Positions 19,558 to 28,348 of a stretch of DNA of 64,000 nt are shown piece by piece. The DNA lies in NCBI RefSeq assembly GCF_019048265.1, contig NZ_CP077311.1:1820001-1884000 (forward strand). Reading direction: 5' to 3'. The translations under genes were made by a program, and so were the position numbers. The stretch is from Aeromonas sp. FDAARGOS 1405. GTDB taxonomy: Bacteria; Pseudomonadota; Gammaproteobacteria; Enterobacterales; Aeromonadaceae. How positions within the stretch are numbered: the stretch's first letter is position 1; each line of letters begins with the position of its first letter. A model generated the notes under the pieces. That model worked only from the letters and a program-made list of their open reading frames with translations. It did no database searches and was not told the DNA's origin.

Positions 19558-21186
19558 ATGAAACAAGGAACGTTACGCTATGGCGGCCTGCTCGGGGCCG
19601 CCCTGTTACTTGCGGCTTGCGGCGGCAGCGGTAGTTCAGGTGGGGAGAGTTCTCCCCCCGTCGTCAATCCGCCGGTCACCCACCCTCCGGTTGCCACGGC
19701 CAGTCGTGCCTGCTATGGCGACGATCAACCCGCCTGCAACCTGCGCATCTATCAGGTAATGGTGGAGTCGTTTGCCGATGGTGACGGCACTGCCAACTAC
19801 GGCATCGGCTATGGCCCCTCCCAGCACAACGGCGATCTGCAGGGGATCATCGACAGTCTCGACCACATCAAGAGTCTCAACGTCAACGCCATCTGGCTCA
19901 CCCCGGTGTTCGACTCCTGCGCGGGGCAAGGCGGCGATAACAAGCTCGATGCCACCGGCTACTTCGCCTGCGACTTTTTCACCGTGGATCCCAACTTTGG
20001 CAGCAATGCCAAGCTCAAACAGCTGGTGGACGGGGCGCACCAGCGCGGCCTCTATGTCTTCCTCGACGGGGTGTTTGGCCACGTCAACAAGGTGGGGGTG
20101 AGCAAGCCCTCGCCAGAGGGGCGTCTGCCAGCCCTCACCAGCGGCGGTGCGGGTTATCCCGGCCAGCTGGTGGATTACAGCAAGCCGGAGAGCCTCGCCT
20201 ACTTCAAGGAGGTGGCCCGCTATTGGGTCGAGCAGTACGGCATCGACGGCTGGCGCCTCGATCAGGCCTATCAGCTTGGGCTGGATGATTGGCGCGCCAT
20301 TCGCAGCGAGGTGGAGCAGGCCAGCGCAGCGCGCAAGGCCGCCGGTCAGCAGTGGGGCACCCTTGGCTACATGGTGGGCGAGGTGTGGAAGGGGGCTGAC
20401 GACATTCGCGCCCAGGCTTACGGCAGCAGCGACAATCCAGCGCTCTCCTCGGCCTTTGACTTCCCGTTGCGTTACGGCATCCTGCAGGCACTGGCGGTGG
20501 AGGAGTCCGGCAAGGGCGGGCAGGGGGCCAGTGTGCTCGATGCCAGCTGGAACAAGGTGGAGAACTACCCGAATCATGCCATGCCGAACCTGATGCTGGG
20601 CAACCACGATCTGGTGCGTTTTGGTGATCTGCTGGAGCGCGGCAACTTCAAGTCGACCGAGTACTGGCAGCGCCACAAGGCAGCCTTCAGCTTTATGGCG
20701 GCCCGTTCCGGCCCCATCACCTTCTACTATGGCGAGGAGTTTGGCGACGAGGTGCCGGGCTTTGCTGCCAAAGTCAGCGGTGACTGTGCGGCGCAGGGCT
20801 TGTGCGACGACCATGTGGCCCGCAGCGACGGCAAGGTGCCCGCTGTCACCGGCTTTGTGCCAAGTAGCGAACAGGCCGAGCTGAAAGAGTGGCTCGCCCA
20901 GTTGCTGGCGATGCGTGCTGCCCACCCCGCCCTCTATCAGGGAGAGCGAGTCAAGCTGGTGGCCGAGGGCAGTCTCTATGGTGACATCAAGCAGACGGCG
21001 GGGGAGCAGATAGTCTACCTGCTCAACCTCTCCACCACGGCGCTCAGCTACAACTTGCCGACGGGCAAACTGCGCAGCGGCAGCGCGCTGGTGGATCTGC
21101 AAAGCGGCGAGAGTCTGGCCATTGGCGGCAGCAGCGTGACGGTGGAGATACCGCCCTTGAGCGGGCGTTTCCTGCGTCTGCAATAA
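19558..21186 (+). CDS. Alpha-amylase family (GH13) lipoprotein
   Basis: A 542-residue lipoprotein. The signal peptide ends in the lipobox LLAAC (Cys21), followed by a Gly/Ser/Pro-rich linker to about residue 48. A GH13 barrel follows: the first strand QVMVESFADG, NVNAIWLTPVF, the GWRLDQ nucleophile Asp, the GEVW acid-base Glu and LGNHD. A short C-terminal beta domain ends the protein. It should hydrolyse alpha-1,4-glucans at the cell surface or in the periplasm; the exact specificity is not clear. It stands alone, with an operator-like site upstream shared with the pullulanase gene and a strong terminator downstream. Confidence 0.9.
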   Translation: MKQGTLRYGGLLGAALLLAACGGSGSSGGESSPPVVNPPVTHPPVATASRACYGDDQPACNLRIYQVMVESFADGDGTANYGIGYGPSQHNGDLQGIIDSLDHIKSLNVNAIWLTPVFDSCAGQGGDNKLDATGYFACDFFTVDPNFGSNAKLKQLVDGAHQRGLYVFLDGVFGHVNKVGVSKPSPEGRLPALTSGGAGYPGQLVDYSKPESLAYFKEVARYWVEQYGIDGWRLDQAYQLGLDDWRAIRSEVEQASAARKAAGQQWGTLGYMVGEVWKGADDIRAQAYGSSDNPALSSAFDFPLRYGILQALAVEESGKGGQGASVLDASWNKVENYPNHAMPNLMLGNHDLVRFGDLLERGNFKSTEYWQRHKAAFSFMAARSGPITFYYGEEFGDEVPGFAAKVSGDCAAQGLCDDHVARSDGKVPAVTGFVPSSEQAELKEWLAQLLAMRAAHPALYQGERVKLVAEGSLYGDIKQTAGEQIVYLLNLSTTALSYNLPTGKLRSGSALVDLQSGESLAIGGSSVTVEIPPLSGRFLRLQ

Positions 21187-21211
21187 GTCAGCCACAGCAC
21201 GCTTTGATATG

Positions 21212-21240
21212 AGAGAGGGCCCCATCGCGGGGCCCTCTCT
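21212..21240 (+). terminator. Terminator after the amylase gene
   Basis: AGAGAGGGCCCC and GGGGCCCTCTCT form a perfect 12-bp stem around ATCGC. It lies between convergent genes and may serve both. Confidence 0.85.
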
Positions 21241-21270
21241 GTCATTGTGGGCGACAAAGTCATGGCGGGG

Positions 21271-22710
21271 TTATGCGGTGCTCTGGCCCCGGTTTTCCAG
21301 CCGCTGGCGAAAGGCGCGGGCCAGTCGCTCGTAGAGATCCTGCGCCTCCTTGTCTTCGATATCACCGCGGATCCAGGGGTTGTCGACGATCTCCAGCAGC
21401 ACGCAGTCGCGCCCCTGCTGGCGCAAATCGAGCCCATAGAGGCCATTGCCGAGCTGATGCACTGCGCGGCGAGCGGTCTGCAGTACCCGCTCCGGCACCT
21501 CGTTGAGCGGTAACGCCTCGATGCGGCTCATGTCGAGAGGGTGCTTGCGGCGGCGAATGCGGTTGCCGGGTTCGGGCCGGTAGCGGCGACAGGCAAACAG
21601 CGGCGAGCCATCGAGAAAGCCGATGCGCCAGTCGAACTCGGCGGGGATCCGGCTCTGCACCAAGAGCAGGGCGGAGCGGCCCAGCCCCTCGTCCAGCAGC
21701 CGGGCCAGCAGCAGCTCGTCGCTGGCCATGGCGAGATCGCGCCCCTGTGCCCCGTCGGGCACCTTCACCATCAGCGGCAGGCCGAGCCGCTGTACCAGCT
21801 CGTCCACATGGTGGCGGCCGCGGCGGGTCACCACCATGGTGGGCGGCATGGGCACGCCGCTGCGCACCATCAGCTCGTAGAGATAGAGTTTGTTGCTGCA
21901 GGCGAGGATGGCGCGGGAGCTGTCGATCACCGGCATCTTGAGCTGTTCGGCGCGATGGGCAAATTCGAAGGTGTAGTGGCCGACTGCGGTTTCGGCACGC
22001 AGCCAGAGGGTGTCGAACTCCGGCAGCCGCTCTATGGCCGACGGTGGCAGGATCTCGGCCCGGATGCCTTGGGTGGCAGCTGCCCGGATAAAACGCTCCA
22101 GCGCCAGCCCGTCACTGCTGGCGCGGCCGTCATCTGGGTCGACCAGAATGGCGAGCTGGTAGAGCGGCGCCGCCTGCTCCTCATCACCGGTCCCCACCAG
22201 CGCTTGGGCGTGGTGCAGCATCAACTCTTTCTCGCTCTGGCTCAGCTCCAGCGGCGACAGGCTCTGCTGCTGGCGCACCGACCAGCCGTGGCGGCCGCGC
22301 TTGAGGGTCAGCTCCTGCAGCGGCAACTGGCTCAGGCCATAGTAATAGCGCGCCAGCCCCGCCAGCTCGTTCTGTTCACACTGGCCGAAGATGGCGCGTA
22401 CCCGGATCCTGTCCTCGCTCTGCTGGGCCAGCCATCCCTGCGCCTTGCGCCACAGCTTGGCCGGTGGCTGCAGGGGTTGCAGTCGGCTGATGGCTTGCAG
22501 ACCCGGCAGACAGTGGTGGCCGCGTGCCTGGGCCAGCAGCGAGCAGTAGTAGCCTGCGCTCAGGTGCTCCAGATTGCGGCAGAGGTTGATGATGCGGGGT
22601 CGGCCGCCGGTGGTCGGCACGCCATGTTGCAGATAGGTGCGGGCGGTCAGCAGATAATCGGCATGGCAAGGCCAGTCGCCCAGCTCTTCGACGATGACAT
22701 AGGTACTCAT
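21271..22710 (-). CDS. RimK-like ATP-grasp ligase
   Basis: A 479-residue cytoplasmic protein. Residues 1-180 form a RimK-associated N-terminal domain of unknown role; from about 190 a RimK-type ATP-grasp ligase follows, with NKLYLYELMVRSGVPMPPT, PLMVKVPDGAQGRDL, and the metal-binding end LLEIVDNPWIRGDIED. Family members add amino acids such as glutamate to a peptide or other acceptor with ATP. The start at 22710 follows GTGGAG. The gene is divergent from a GNAT acetyltransferase. In other gammaproteobacteria I recall this RimK type beside a GNAT/C39-like fusion protein, which supports a peptide-modification role. Confidence 0.85.
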   Translation of the reverse strand: MSTYVIVEELGDWPCHADYLLTARTYLQHGVPTTGGRPRIINLCRNLEHLSAGYYCSLLAQARGHHCLPGLQAISRLQPLQPPAKLWRKAQGWLAQQSEDRIRVRAIFGQCEQNELAGLARYYYGLSQLPLQELTLKRGRHGWSVRQQQSLSPLELSQSEKELMLHHAQALVGTGDEEQAAPLYQLAILVDPDDGRASSDGLALERFIRAAATQGIRAEILPPSAIERLPEFDTLWLRAETAVGHYTFEFAHRAEQLKMPVIDSSRAILACSNKLYLYELMVRSGVPMPPTMVVTRRGRHHVDELVQRLGLPLMVKVPDGAQGRDLAMASDELLLARLLDEGLGRSALLLVQSRIPAEFDWRIGFLDGSPLFACRRYRPEPGNRIRRRKHPLDMSRIEALPLNEVPERVLQTARRAVHQLGNGLYGLDLRQQGRDCVLLEIVDNPWIRGDIEDKEAQDLYERLARAFRQRLENRGQSTA

Positions 22711-22896
22711 ATTTTCGGCTCCACAGATCAGACTGCCTGAACAGGCAGGATCCCCAGTGGGCTTCGATGCACCGACAAGCACGACAATGGCGCGAGGGGA
22801 AACAAGAGGTTACAGTGCCTAATATGACGCCTTGGTAACTTGTGATACAAGTCGCATTTTTGGTGCTGAGGATAAATAACCGAACAAGGACTCCCC

Positions 22897-23418
22897 GTGT
22901 TGACCGTACGTGCGGCCCGAACCGATGATCTGGGCGCCATCGTGAATCTGGAACGCTACTGTTTTCCTCCCGAAGTCGCCTTTGGCCGCAGCCGCTGGCA
23001 CTATCTGCTGGCCCACGCCAAGGGGCGCACCCTGTTGCTGCTGGACGAGAAACATCAGCTGATGGGCTATCTCTGCCTGCTGGAGCACAGAGGCTGGGAT
23101 CGGTTGGTCATTCAGGCGCTGGCCATCCGCTGGACGGTGCGTCGTCTGGGCTGGGCGCGGCGCCTGCTGGAGCAGGTGATCTGCGAGGGCAAGGCCGCTG
23201 GCTGGGGGGCGATTCGCCTCGAAGTGGGGGACGCCAACGAAGAGGCGCTGGCGCTCTATCAGGGATTGGGATTTCGTCCCCAGCAGCGGCTGGCGGACTA
23301 CTATGGCCGCGACCAGCACGCCCACCGACTGGTGCTGCCGCTGGTGAGCGACGAGGAGCGTGAGCGGCGCAGAGTGGCTCGCACTCAGGCGCGCAAGCCG
23401 TCTTTACAGGCCAACTGA
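22897..23418 (+). CDS. GNAT family N-acetyltransferase
   Basis: A 173-residue acetyltransferase starting at GTG 22897, preceded by AAGGA; TTG 22900 is an alternative. The acetyl-CoA loop is in RRLGWARRLLEQVI (about 85-100), followed by IRLEVGDANEEALALYQGLGF, which is typical of motif B. It resembles the N-terminal domain of GNAT/C39-like peptidase fusion proteins that accompany RimK-like ligases. The peptidase part is absent and the protein ends in a basic tail. It is divergent from the ligase and followed by a DUF3624 gene. Confidence 0.85.
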   Translation: MLTVRAARTDDLGAIVNLERYCFPPEVAFGRSRWHYLLAHAKGRTLLLLDEKHQLMGYLCLLEHRGWDRLVIQALAIRWTVRRLGWARRLLEQVICEGKAAGWGAIRLEVGDANEEALALYQGLGFRPQQRLADYYGRDQHAHRLVLPLVSDEERERRRVARTQARKPSLQAN

Positions 23419-23449
23419 CCATATTGAACGAGCAGAATCGAGGAGCAGG

Positions 23450-23695
23450 ATGAGCTGCGACAACTGTCTTGCCACCGCCATCAGGGCAAAGCTGGGGCGC
23501 TGTCCGGTCTGCGCTGGCCAGACCTTCGTCATCGGCCTGATTGGCTGGTTGGTCTGGTGGTGGTGCGGCGCCGACACCTCGGTCAACGCCCTCACCGGCC
23601 TGCTGTTTGCGCTGGGTGGCTCGGGCCTGTTGCTGCTCCATCTGGTGGTATTTGTCTGGCGCAAGGCGACCGGACGTGAATTGAGCGATGAATAA
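23450..23695 (+). CDS. DUF3624 family small membrane protein
   Basis: An 81-residue protein starting at ATG 23450 after AGGAG. It has two N-terminal Cys pairs (CDNC and CPVC), like a small zinc-ribbon knuckle, followed by two hydrophobic segments (about 27-42 and 46-67). This arrangement fits DUF3624, a family of Vibrio and Aeromonas proteins of unknown function. It lies 31 bases after the GNAT gene and 56 before ydfG, so the three may be cotranscribed. Confidence 0.8.
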   Translation: MSCDNCLATAIRAKLGRCPVCAGQTFVIGLIGWLVWWWCGADTSVNALTGLLFALGGSGLLLLHLVVFVWRKATGRELSDE

Positions 23696-23751
23696 ATCAG
23701 ATTGGATTCAACAACATAAATAACAATATCGGTGTAGATATGGAGGTTCAG

Positions 23752-24498
23752 ATGATTGCAATGGTAACGGGCGCCTCGTCCGGTTTTGGTGAAGCCATCA
23801 GCCGCCAGCTGGTGCAGGCGGGCTACAAGGTGATCGGCACCGGTCGCCGTGCCGAGCGGCTGGCTGCGCTGGCTGACGAGCTGGGCGAGCAGTTCCTGCC
23901 GCTGGCGTTCGATGTGCAGGACAAGGCGGCTACCCGCGCCGCCATCGCCGCTCTGCCAGCCGCCTGGAGCGAGGTGGATCTGCTGGTCAACAACGCCGGT
24001 CTGGCGCTGGGGCTGGAGCCGGCCCACAAGGCGGATCTGGAAGATTGGGAGCAGATGATCGCCACCAACATCAGCGGTCTGACCCTGCTCACCCGCCTGC
24101 TGCTGCCGGGCATGGTGGCGCGCAATCGCGGTCACGTCATCAATATCGGCTCCATCGCCGGCACCTACCCCTATCCGGGCGGCAACGTCTACGGCGCCAC
24201 CAAGGCGTTCGTGAAGCAGTTCAGCCTCAACCTGCGCGCAGATCTGGCGGGCACCGCCATCCGCGTCACCAACGTGGAGCCGGGCCTGTGCGGCGGCACC
24301 GAGTTCTCCAACGTGCGCTTCCACGGTGACGATGCCAAGGCGGCCTCCGTCTATCAGGGGGTGGAGGCGATCCAGCCGGAAGATATCGCCAATACCGTGC
24401 TCTGGGTGAGCCAGCAACCGGCCCACGTCAACATCAACAGCATCGAGATTATGCCGGTGGCCCAGACCTTCGGCCCGCTCAATATCAGCCGCCGCTGA
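23752..24498 (+). CDS. ydfG: NADP-dependent 3-hydroxy acid dehydrogenase YdfG (SDR)
   Basis: A 248-residue short-chain dehydrogenase, the same length as E. coli YdfG. The cofactor loop is TGASSGFG, with GRR after the second strand pointing to NADP. NNAG is present, and the catalytic residues are Ser in NIGSIAG and Tyr-x3-Lys in YGATKAF. The C-terminal VEPGLCGGTEFSNVRF is characteristic of YdfG. It oxidises serine, threonine and 3-hydroxy acids such as 3-hydroxypropionate. I chose ATG 23752 because GGAGG lies 5 bases before it; ATG 23740 lacks one. Confidence 0.94.
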   Translation: MIAMVTGASSGFGEAISRQLVQAGYKVIGTGRRAERLAALADELGEQFLPLAFDVQDKAATRAAIAALPAAWSEVDLLVNNAGLALGLEPAHKADLEDWEQMIATNISGLTLLTRLLLPGMVARNRGHVINIGSIAGTYPYPGGNVYGATKAFVKQFSLNLRADLAGTAIRVTNVEPGLCGGTEFSNVRFHGDDAKAASVYQGVEAIQPEDIANTVLWVSQQPAHVNINSIEIMPVAQTFGPLNISRR

Positions 24499-24519
24499 TT
24501 GCGGCAGGTGATGAAAGCA

Positions 24520-24545
24520 AAAGAGGCTCCCGTGGGAGCCTCTTT
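24520..24545. terminator. Terminator between ydfG and the dipeptidase gene
   Basis: AAAGAGGCTCC pairs with GGAGCCTCTTT around CGTG. It is symmetrical enough to serve both convergent genes. Confidence 0.9.
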
Positions 24546-24560
24546 GCGTTGGCGAGCCGG

Positions 24561-26033
24561 TCACAGGCTCATGATCTTCTTGAACTCCTCCGGCGAATAC
24601 TTTTTCTCGGTGCGCTTGGTGAGATCCGTCATCAGCTTGTAGCGCAACGTTTTGGCCATCTGATAGGTCTGCTCCAACTGGCCGTAGGAGTAGTCGGCGG
24701 CCAGCCCGATGGCGGTAGCCTTGTCGCTGGCGTAGGTCTGCTTCAGGCTCTTGTCGAGCAGGGCCACCTCCTTGTAGAGCTTGGTGCTCTCTTTGCTCCA
24801 GACGCCGCGCAGCAGCGGCAGGTATTTGTCCGGATCGGCGCTGGCCAGCGCGGTCAGGCTGCGGAGCTGCCAGTAGGCGGAATCGTCGGAGTAGCTGTCG
24901 CTGCCGGTGCGATAGGGCAGGGGATAGTTTTCCAGGGTGTTGTAGAGCGGCACCATCACAGATTCGGCCAGCACGCCGTAACTCTGCCAGATGAGCCCCT
25001 GCAGCTCTTTGGGCATCTCCTTGCGCAGCTGGATGACGTGGGATTCCAGCTGGCGATCGACGCGGATCGGCCGCTCCGCCTTGCCCGCGAGCGGCGTACC
25101 GTCATAGGTGGCGCTCAGCACCCTGGCTACGTCCGGCAAGGCGATGGGGGCATCCGGCTTCATAAACAGTGGATATTGCGCCTGCCGGGTCGCCTGTTTG
25201 TGGGAGGCCGTCAGCATGTTCTGGCCGAGCCACTCCCGATCCACGTTGTAGGGGTCGGCAATCACTCCGAATGCCTTGGCGAAGTTGAAATCTTTCGGGT
25301 CGGCGTTATCCAGCAGTTTGTGCTCGCGCACGAACTCCAGCAGCTTGGGCGAGTGCAGCACATCGGCGCTGTCGAGATTGACGCCGTGGATGCGCAGGCC
25401 GTTGGCCACCATGGCGTAGCTGTCGTCCGGCACCCGCACCGCGATCCAGTGGTGGCCGGAGCCAATCTCCATCAGCCAGGCTTCGTTCACATCCGCCAGA
25501 TAGAGGCTGTTGCCCTCACCGGCACCATATTGCTCCACATAGCGGCCGAGCAGCTCGACCCCCTCTTTGGCCGTCCTGGCTTGCGGCAGGATCAGGGTGG
25601 GGATGATGGCTTCAATCACTCCCTTCTCAATCAGCGGATCGGCTTTCCGGGCCTTGTCGTTGACCTCGGCACTGGTGGTGGCCGAGATGGTGACGTTGAA
25701 CTCGTTGATGCCGCGCTCTTCATAATATTTGCCTGCCGGGTCGCTGGTGGTGGCATCCCAGTCGTGGATGGCGGAGTAGGCTAAGAACGCCTTGGGCATC
25801 GGCACTTCCAGCCCGTTGCCCAGTTTCCAGAGTTTGCCCTCGTTCTGCTGCGCGGGCCGGAAGGCGAGGTACTTGTTCCAGTTGTTGACGCCAAAATCCT
25901 CGTTTCTGGCGATCATCACGCTGCCATCGGCACTGGCCCCCTTGCCGACGATAAGACCGGTACAGGCGTCGGCACTGGTGCCAAGCAGGGTGAGCAGGGT
26001 GGCGGAGAGAAGACTCAAGGTGTGTTTTTTCAT
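24561..26033 (-). CDS. C69 family dipeptidase (PepD-like)
   Basis: A 490-residue secreted or periplasmic peptidase. The signal peptide (MKKHTLSLLSATLLTLLGTSADA) ends just before Cys24 of CTGLIVGKGASADGS. In C69 enzymes this Cys becomes the N-terminal nucleophile after processing. ARNEDFG and the later NSLYLADVNEAWLMEIGSGHHW are family signatures. It should cleave dipeptides. The start is ATG 26033. The upstream GGGGATGAGG at 26074 matches a MalT box by sequence, but a maltose link makes little sense here. Confidence 0.88.
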   Translation of the reverse strand: MKKHTLSLLSATLLTLLGTSADACTGLIVGKGASADGSVMIARNEDFGVNNWNKYLAFRPAQQNEGKLWKLGNGLEVPMPKAFLAYSAIHDWDATTSDPAGKYYEERGINEFNVTISATTSAEVNDKARKADPLIEKGVIEAIIPTLILPQARTAKEGVELLGRYVEQYGAGEGNSLYLADVNEAWLMEIGSGHHWIAVRVPDDSYAMVANGLRIHGVNLDSADVLHSPKLLEFVREHKLLDNADPKDFNFAKAFGVIADPYNVDREWLGQNMLTASHKQATRQAQYPLFMKPDAPIALPDVARVLSATYDGTPLAGKAERPIRVDRQLESHVIQLRKEMPKELQGLIWQSYGVLAESVMVPLYNTLENYPLPYRTGSDSYSDDSAYWQLRSLTALASADPDKYLPLLRGVWSKESTKLYKEVALLDKSLKQTYASDKATAIGLAADYSYGQLEQTYQMAKTLRYKLMTDLTKRTEKKYSPEEFKKIMSL

Positions 26034-26508
26034 AGTTATGCCCGAAAGGTTGAGGTGAGTGAGATTCAGACGAGGGGATGAGGTGTGGGGAGGCTGCAAC
26101 TCCGAACTGGCAGCGGAGTGAGCACGACAGATTGGTCTGCCTGTTATTGGTTTTTCGAACAGATCATCCATGACACGGCTGGCTGGTTGTGATGTGCGCC
26201 AAAATTGTATTCCCGAGTGGTTGTTTATTTTGTGATCGAGCTGCGGTTCCTGACTTTTCTCTGGCGTCGTGGTGCGCGGACGGCGAAATGTGCCAAAACA
26301 GCGAGAACCGGCAGCAGATGAGTCATGATTCTGACGCCAGCCTTGCGTGGGGGACGTGGCGAGATCCGCCATAGCGCGGGATCTTGCACCATCTGACAAG
26401 TTGGCCTGTAACTTGCTGGTTTAATTGATAATGGTGGGGCCTGACGCCCCATGTGACCGGATCAGCCTGTGCCCATTGCCGCAGATGCGCACTGAATTGG
26501 AGCCCCCC
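26034..26508. other. Divergent intergenic region, 475 bases
   Basis: It separates the minus-strand dipeptidase gene from a plus-strand hypothetical gene. No credible coding region is seen on either strand. Both promoters must lie here. TTTGTGATCGAG near 26230 resembles half a CRP site. GGGGCCTGACGCCCC at about 26436-26450 is a small hairpin in the leader of the plus-strand gene. No repeat or RNA was recognised. Confidence 0.45.
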
Positions 26509-26964
26509 ATGGATATCAAACCCTACAGCCAGCAGCTTGCCCAGAGCGCATCCAACAACCGTGCCCTCGCTACCCTCAACAGTGCCAGTAGCGGCGGTCA
26601 GGGCGGTGGCTGGGAGGAGATGGTCAGCCTCTCCACCCAGCGCATGACCGGTCAGGCCCAGCAGGTGCTGACCTACGAACATCTGGCCAAGAACAACAAG
26701 TTGCCACCGGCGCTGGATATGAGCTCCGACAAGGGGGGCGTGGTGCAGCAGCTGGTGGACAAGGCGCTTGGTTTCGATCGCAAGAAGTTCAACGAGATCG
26801 AAGAGAAGCTCAAGACCATCGCCGATAACAAGAAGCTGACGCCGGAAGAGCGGGTGGAGCAGAGCAAGCCGCTCAACGAACAGCGAGAGGCGATGCTCAA
26901 GGAGGCGATGGATCGCCTGACCGACAAGAAGAGCTCATCCACAGATGAGGCCAAAACTGCCTGA
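26509..26964 (+). CDS. Conserved hypothetical hydrophilic protein
   Basis: A 151-residue protein of unknown function starting at ATG 26509 after TTGGAG. There is no signal peptide or membrane segment. Residues 1-40 are rich in Ser, Asn, Gln and Gly. The middle (ALDMSSDKGGVVQQLVDKALGFDRKKFNEIEEKL) and C-terminal half are strongly charged and predicted helical, with coiled-coil character from about 85 to 140. I recognise no domain. Codon use matches its neighbours, and it stands alone before yqhD. Confidence 0.7.
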   Translation: MDIKPYSQQLAQSASNNRALATLNSASSGGQGGGWEEMVSLSTQRMTGQAQQVLTYEHLAKNNKLPPALDMSSDKGGVVQQLVDKALGFDRKKFNEIEEKLKTIADNKKLTPEERVEQSKPLNEQREAMLKEAMDRLTDKKSSSTDEAKTA

Positions 26965-27107
26965 TCCTGCCGCGGTTCTGAGATCTACCCGGTCGGCACC
27001 GATGGGCCAGTGTCGACCGCCGATGGGCAAGCTTCTGCCACCTCTTTTGACCTCACCTCCCCACAGGCGCACAATGTCCGCGCATTGAGCCAGTCGAGGA
27101 GTCCGCC

Positions 27108-28259
27108 GTGTACAACTTCCAATATGCCAATCCGACCCGTATCTGTTTCGGCGAGGGGCAGATCGCCAGCCTGCCCGAACTGATCCCGCCCGGCAGCCGG
27201 CTGCTGGTGCTCTACGGCGGTGGCAGCATCAAGCAAAACGGCGTCTATGAGCAACTGACCCGGGCGCTGGAGGGGGTGACGTGGCAGGAGTTCTCCGGCA
27301 TCGGCGCCAACCCCAGATTCGAGCTGTTGATGGAGGCGGTGGCGCAGGTGAAACGCGAGCGCATCGACTTCCTGCTGGCGGTCGGCGGCGGATCGGTAGT
27401 GGATGGCACCAAGTTTGTTGCGGCGGCCGCCTGCTACGAGGGGGATGATCCCTGGGATATTTGCGGCAAGCAGGCGAGTGTGCACAAGGCGCTGCCGATG
27501 GGCTGTGTGCTGACCCTGCCAGCCACCGGCTCCGAGAGCAATCCCACCTCGGTGGTGAGCCGGGGGGATGTGAAGATCTCCTTCAGAAGCCCGCTGGTGC
27601 AGCCGCAATTTGCGGTGCTCGACCCGACCACCACCTACAGCCTGCCGCCGCGCCAGACCGGTAACGGAGTGGTGGATGCCTTCGTCCATATTGCCGAGCA
27701 GTACCTCACCTTTCCGGTGGGAGGTGAGGTACAGGATCGGCTGGCGGAAGGTTTGCTGCAGGTGCTGGTGGAGAACGGCCCCAAGGCGCTGGCGGAGCCG
27801 ACCAACTATCAGGTACGGGCCAATCTGATGTGGGCCGCCAGTCTGGCGCTCAACGGGCTTATCGGTTGCGGGGTGCCGCAGGATTGGGCCTCTCACGCCA
27901 TCGGCCATCAGCTGACGGCGCTCTATGGGCTGGATCACGGCCAGAGCTTGGCGGTGGTGCTCCCCTCACTGCTCCGTGAGCGGGCGAGCCAGAAGCAGGA
28001 CAAGCTGGCCCAGTTTGCCGAGCGGGTGTGGCATTCGACCCGCGAGGACAAGGCCCTGCGCATCGAGGAGGCGATCATCCGCACCGAGCAGTTCTTCCAG
28101 AAGATGGGACTGGGTACCCGGCTGGCCGACTATGGCCTCAGCGAAAGCTGCATTCCGGCGGTCTGCTCCAACCTCAAGCGGGTGGGGCGCACCGCGCTCG
28201 GTGAGCAGCAGGATATCGACCCGGATCGGGTGGCGCGCATTCTCGCCCGGGCGCTATAA
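27108..28259 (+). CDS. yqhD: Iron-containing alcohol/aldehyde dehydrogenase YqhD-like
   Basis: A 383-residue type III alcohol dehydrogenase. GGGSIKQNGVYEQ and AVGGGSVVDGTKF form the NADP-binding half. Metal ligands are in VVDAFVHIAEQY (Asp and His) and WASHAIGHQLTALYGLDHGQ (two His). YqhD enzymes reduce many aldehydes with NADPH and protect against lipid-derived and glyoxal-type aldehydes. The mgsA gene just downstream on the opposite strand makes methylglyoxal, a fitting neighbour. Start GTG 27108 follows GAGGAG. Confidence 0.92.
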   Translation: MYNFQYANPTRICFGEGQIASLPELIPPGSRLLVLYGGGSIKQNGVYEQLTRALEGVTWQEFSGIGANPRFELLMEAVAQVKRERIDFLLAVGGGSVVDGTKFVAAAACYEGDDPWDICGKQASVHKALPMGCVLTLPATGSESNPTSVVSRGDVKISFRSPLVQPQFAVLDPTTTYSLPPRQTGNGVVDAFVHIAEQYLTFPVGGEVQDRLAEGLLQVLVENGPKALAEPTNYQVRANLMWAASLALNGLIGCGVPQDWASHAIGHQLTALYGLDHGQSLAVVLPSLLRERASQKQDKLAQFAERVWHSTREDKALRIEEAIIRTEQFFQKMGLGTRLADYGLSESCIPAVCSNLKRVGRTALGEQQDIDPDRVARILARAL

Positions 28260-28303
28260 GCCAGCGTCGATTTGTTTCCCTGGCTGATGCATTTTCCCAA
28301 TTA

Positions 28304-28330
28304 AAGAGGGCCGCTTGTTGCGGCCCTCTT
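28304..28330. terminator. Bidirectional terminator between yqhD and mgsA
   Basis: AAGAGGGCCGC pairs with GCGGCCCTCTT around TTGTT, between the two convergent genes. Confidence 0.88.
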
Positions 28331-28348
28331 GCATGACGGGTTAGCCGA

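Noticed and set aside
19636-21225. A 529-codon minus-strand frame opposite the amylase gene
   Set aside because: The plus strand has lipobox and GH13 catalytic motifs; the minus frame has none.
26074-26083. GGGGATGAGG, an exact MalT-box match
   Set aside because: It is single, lies in the leader of a dipeptidase gene, and no such box is seen before the starch genes in the window. Probably chance.
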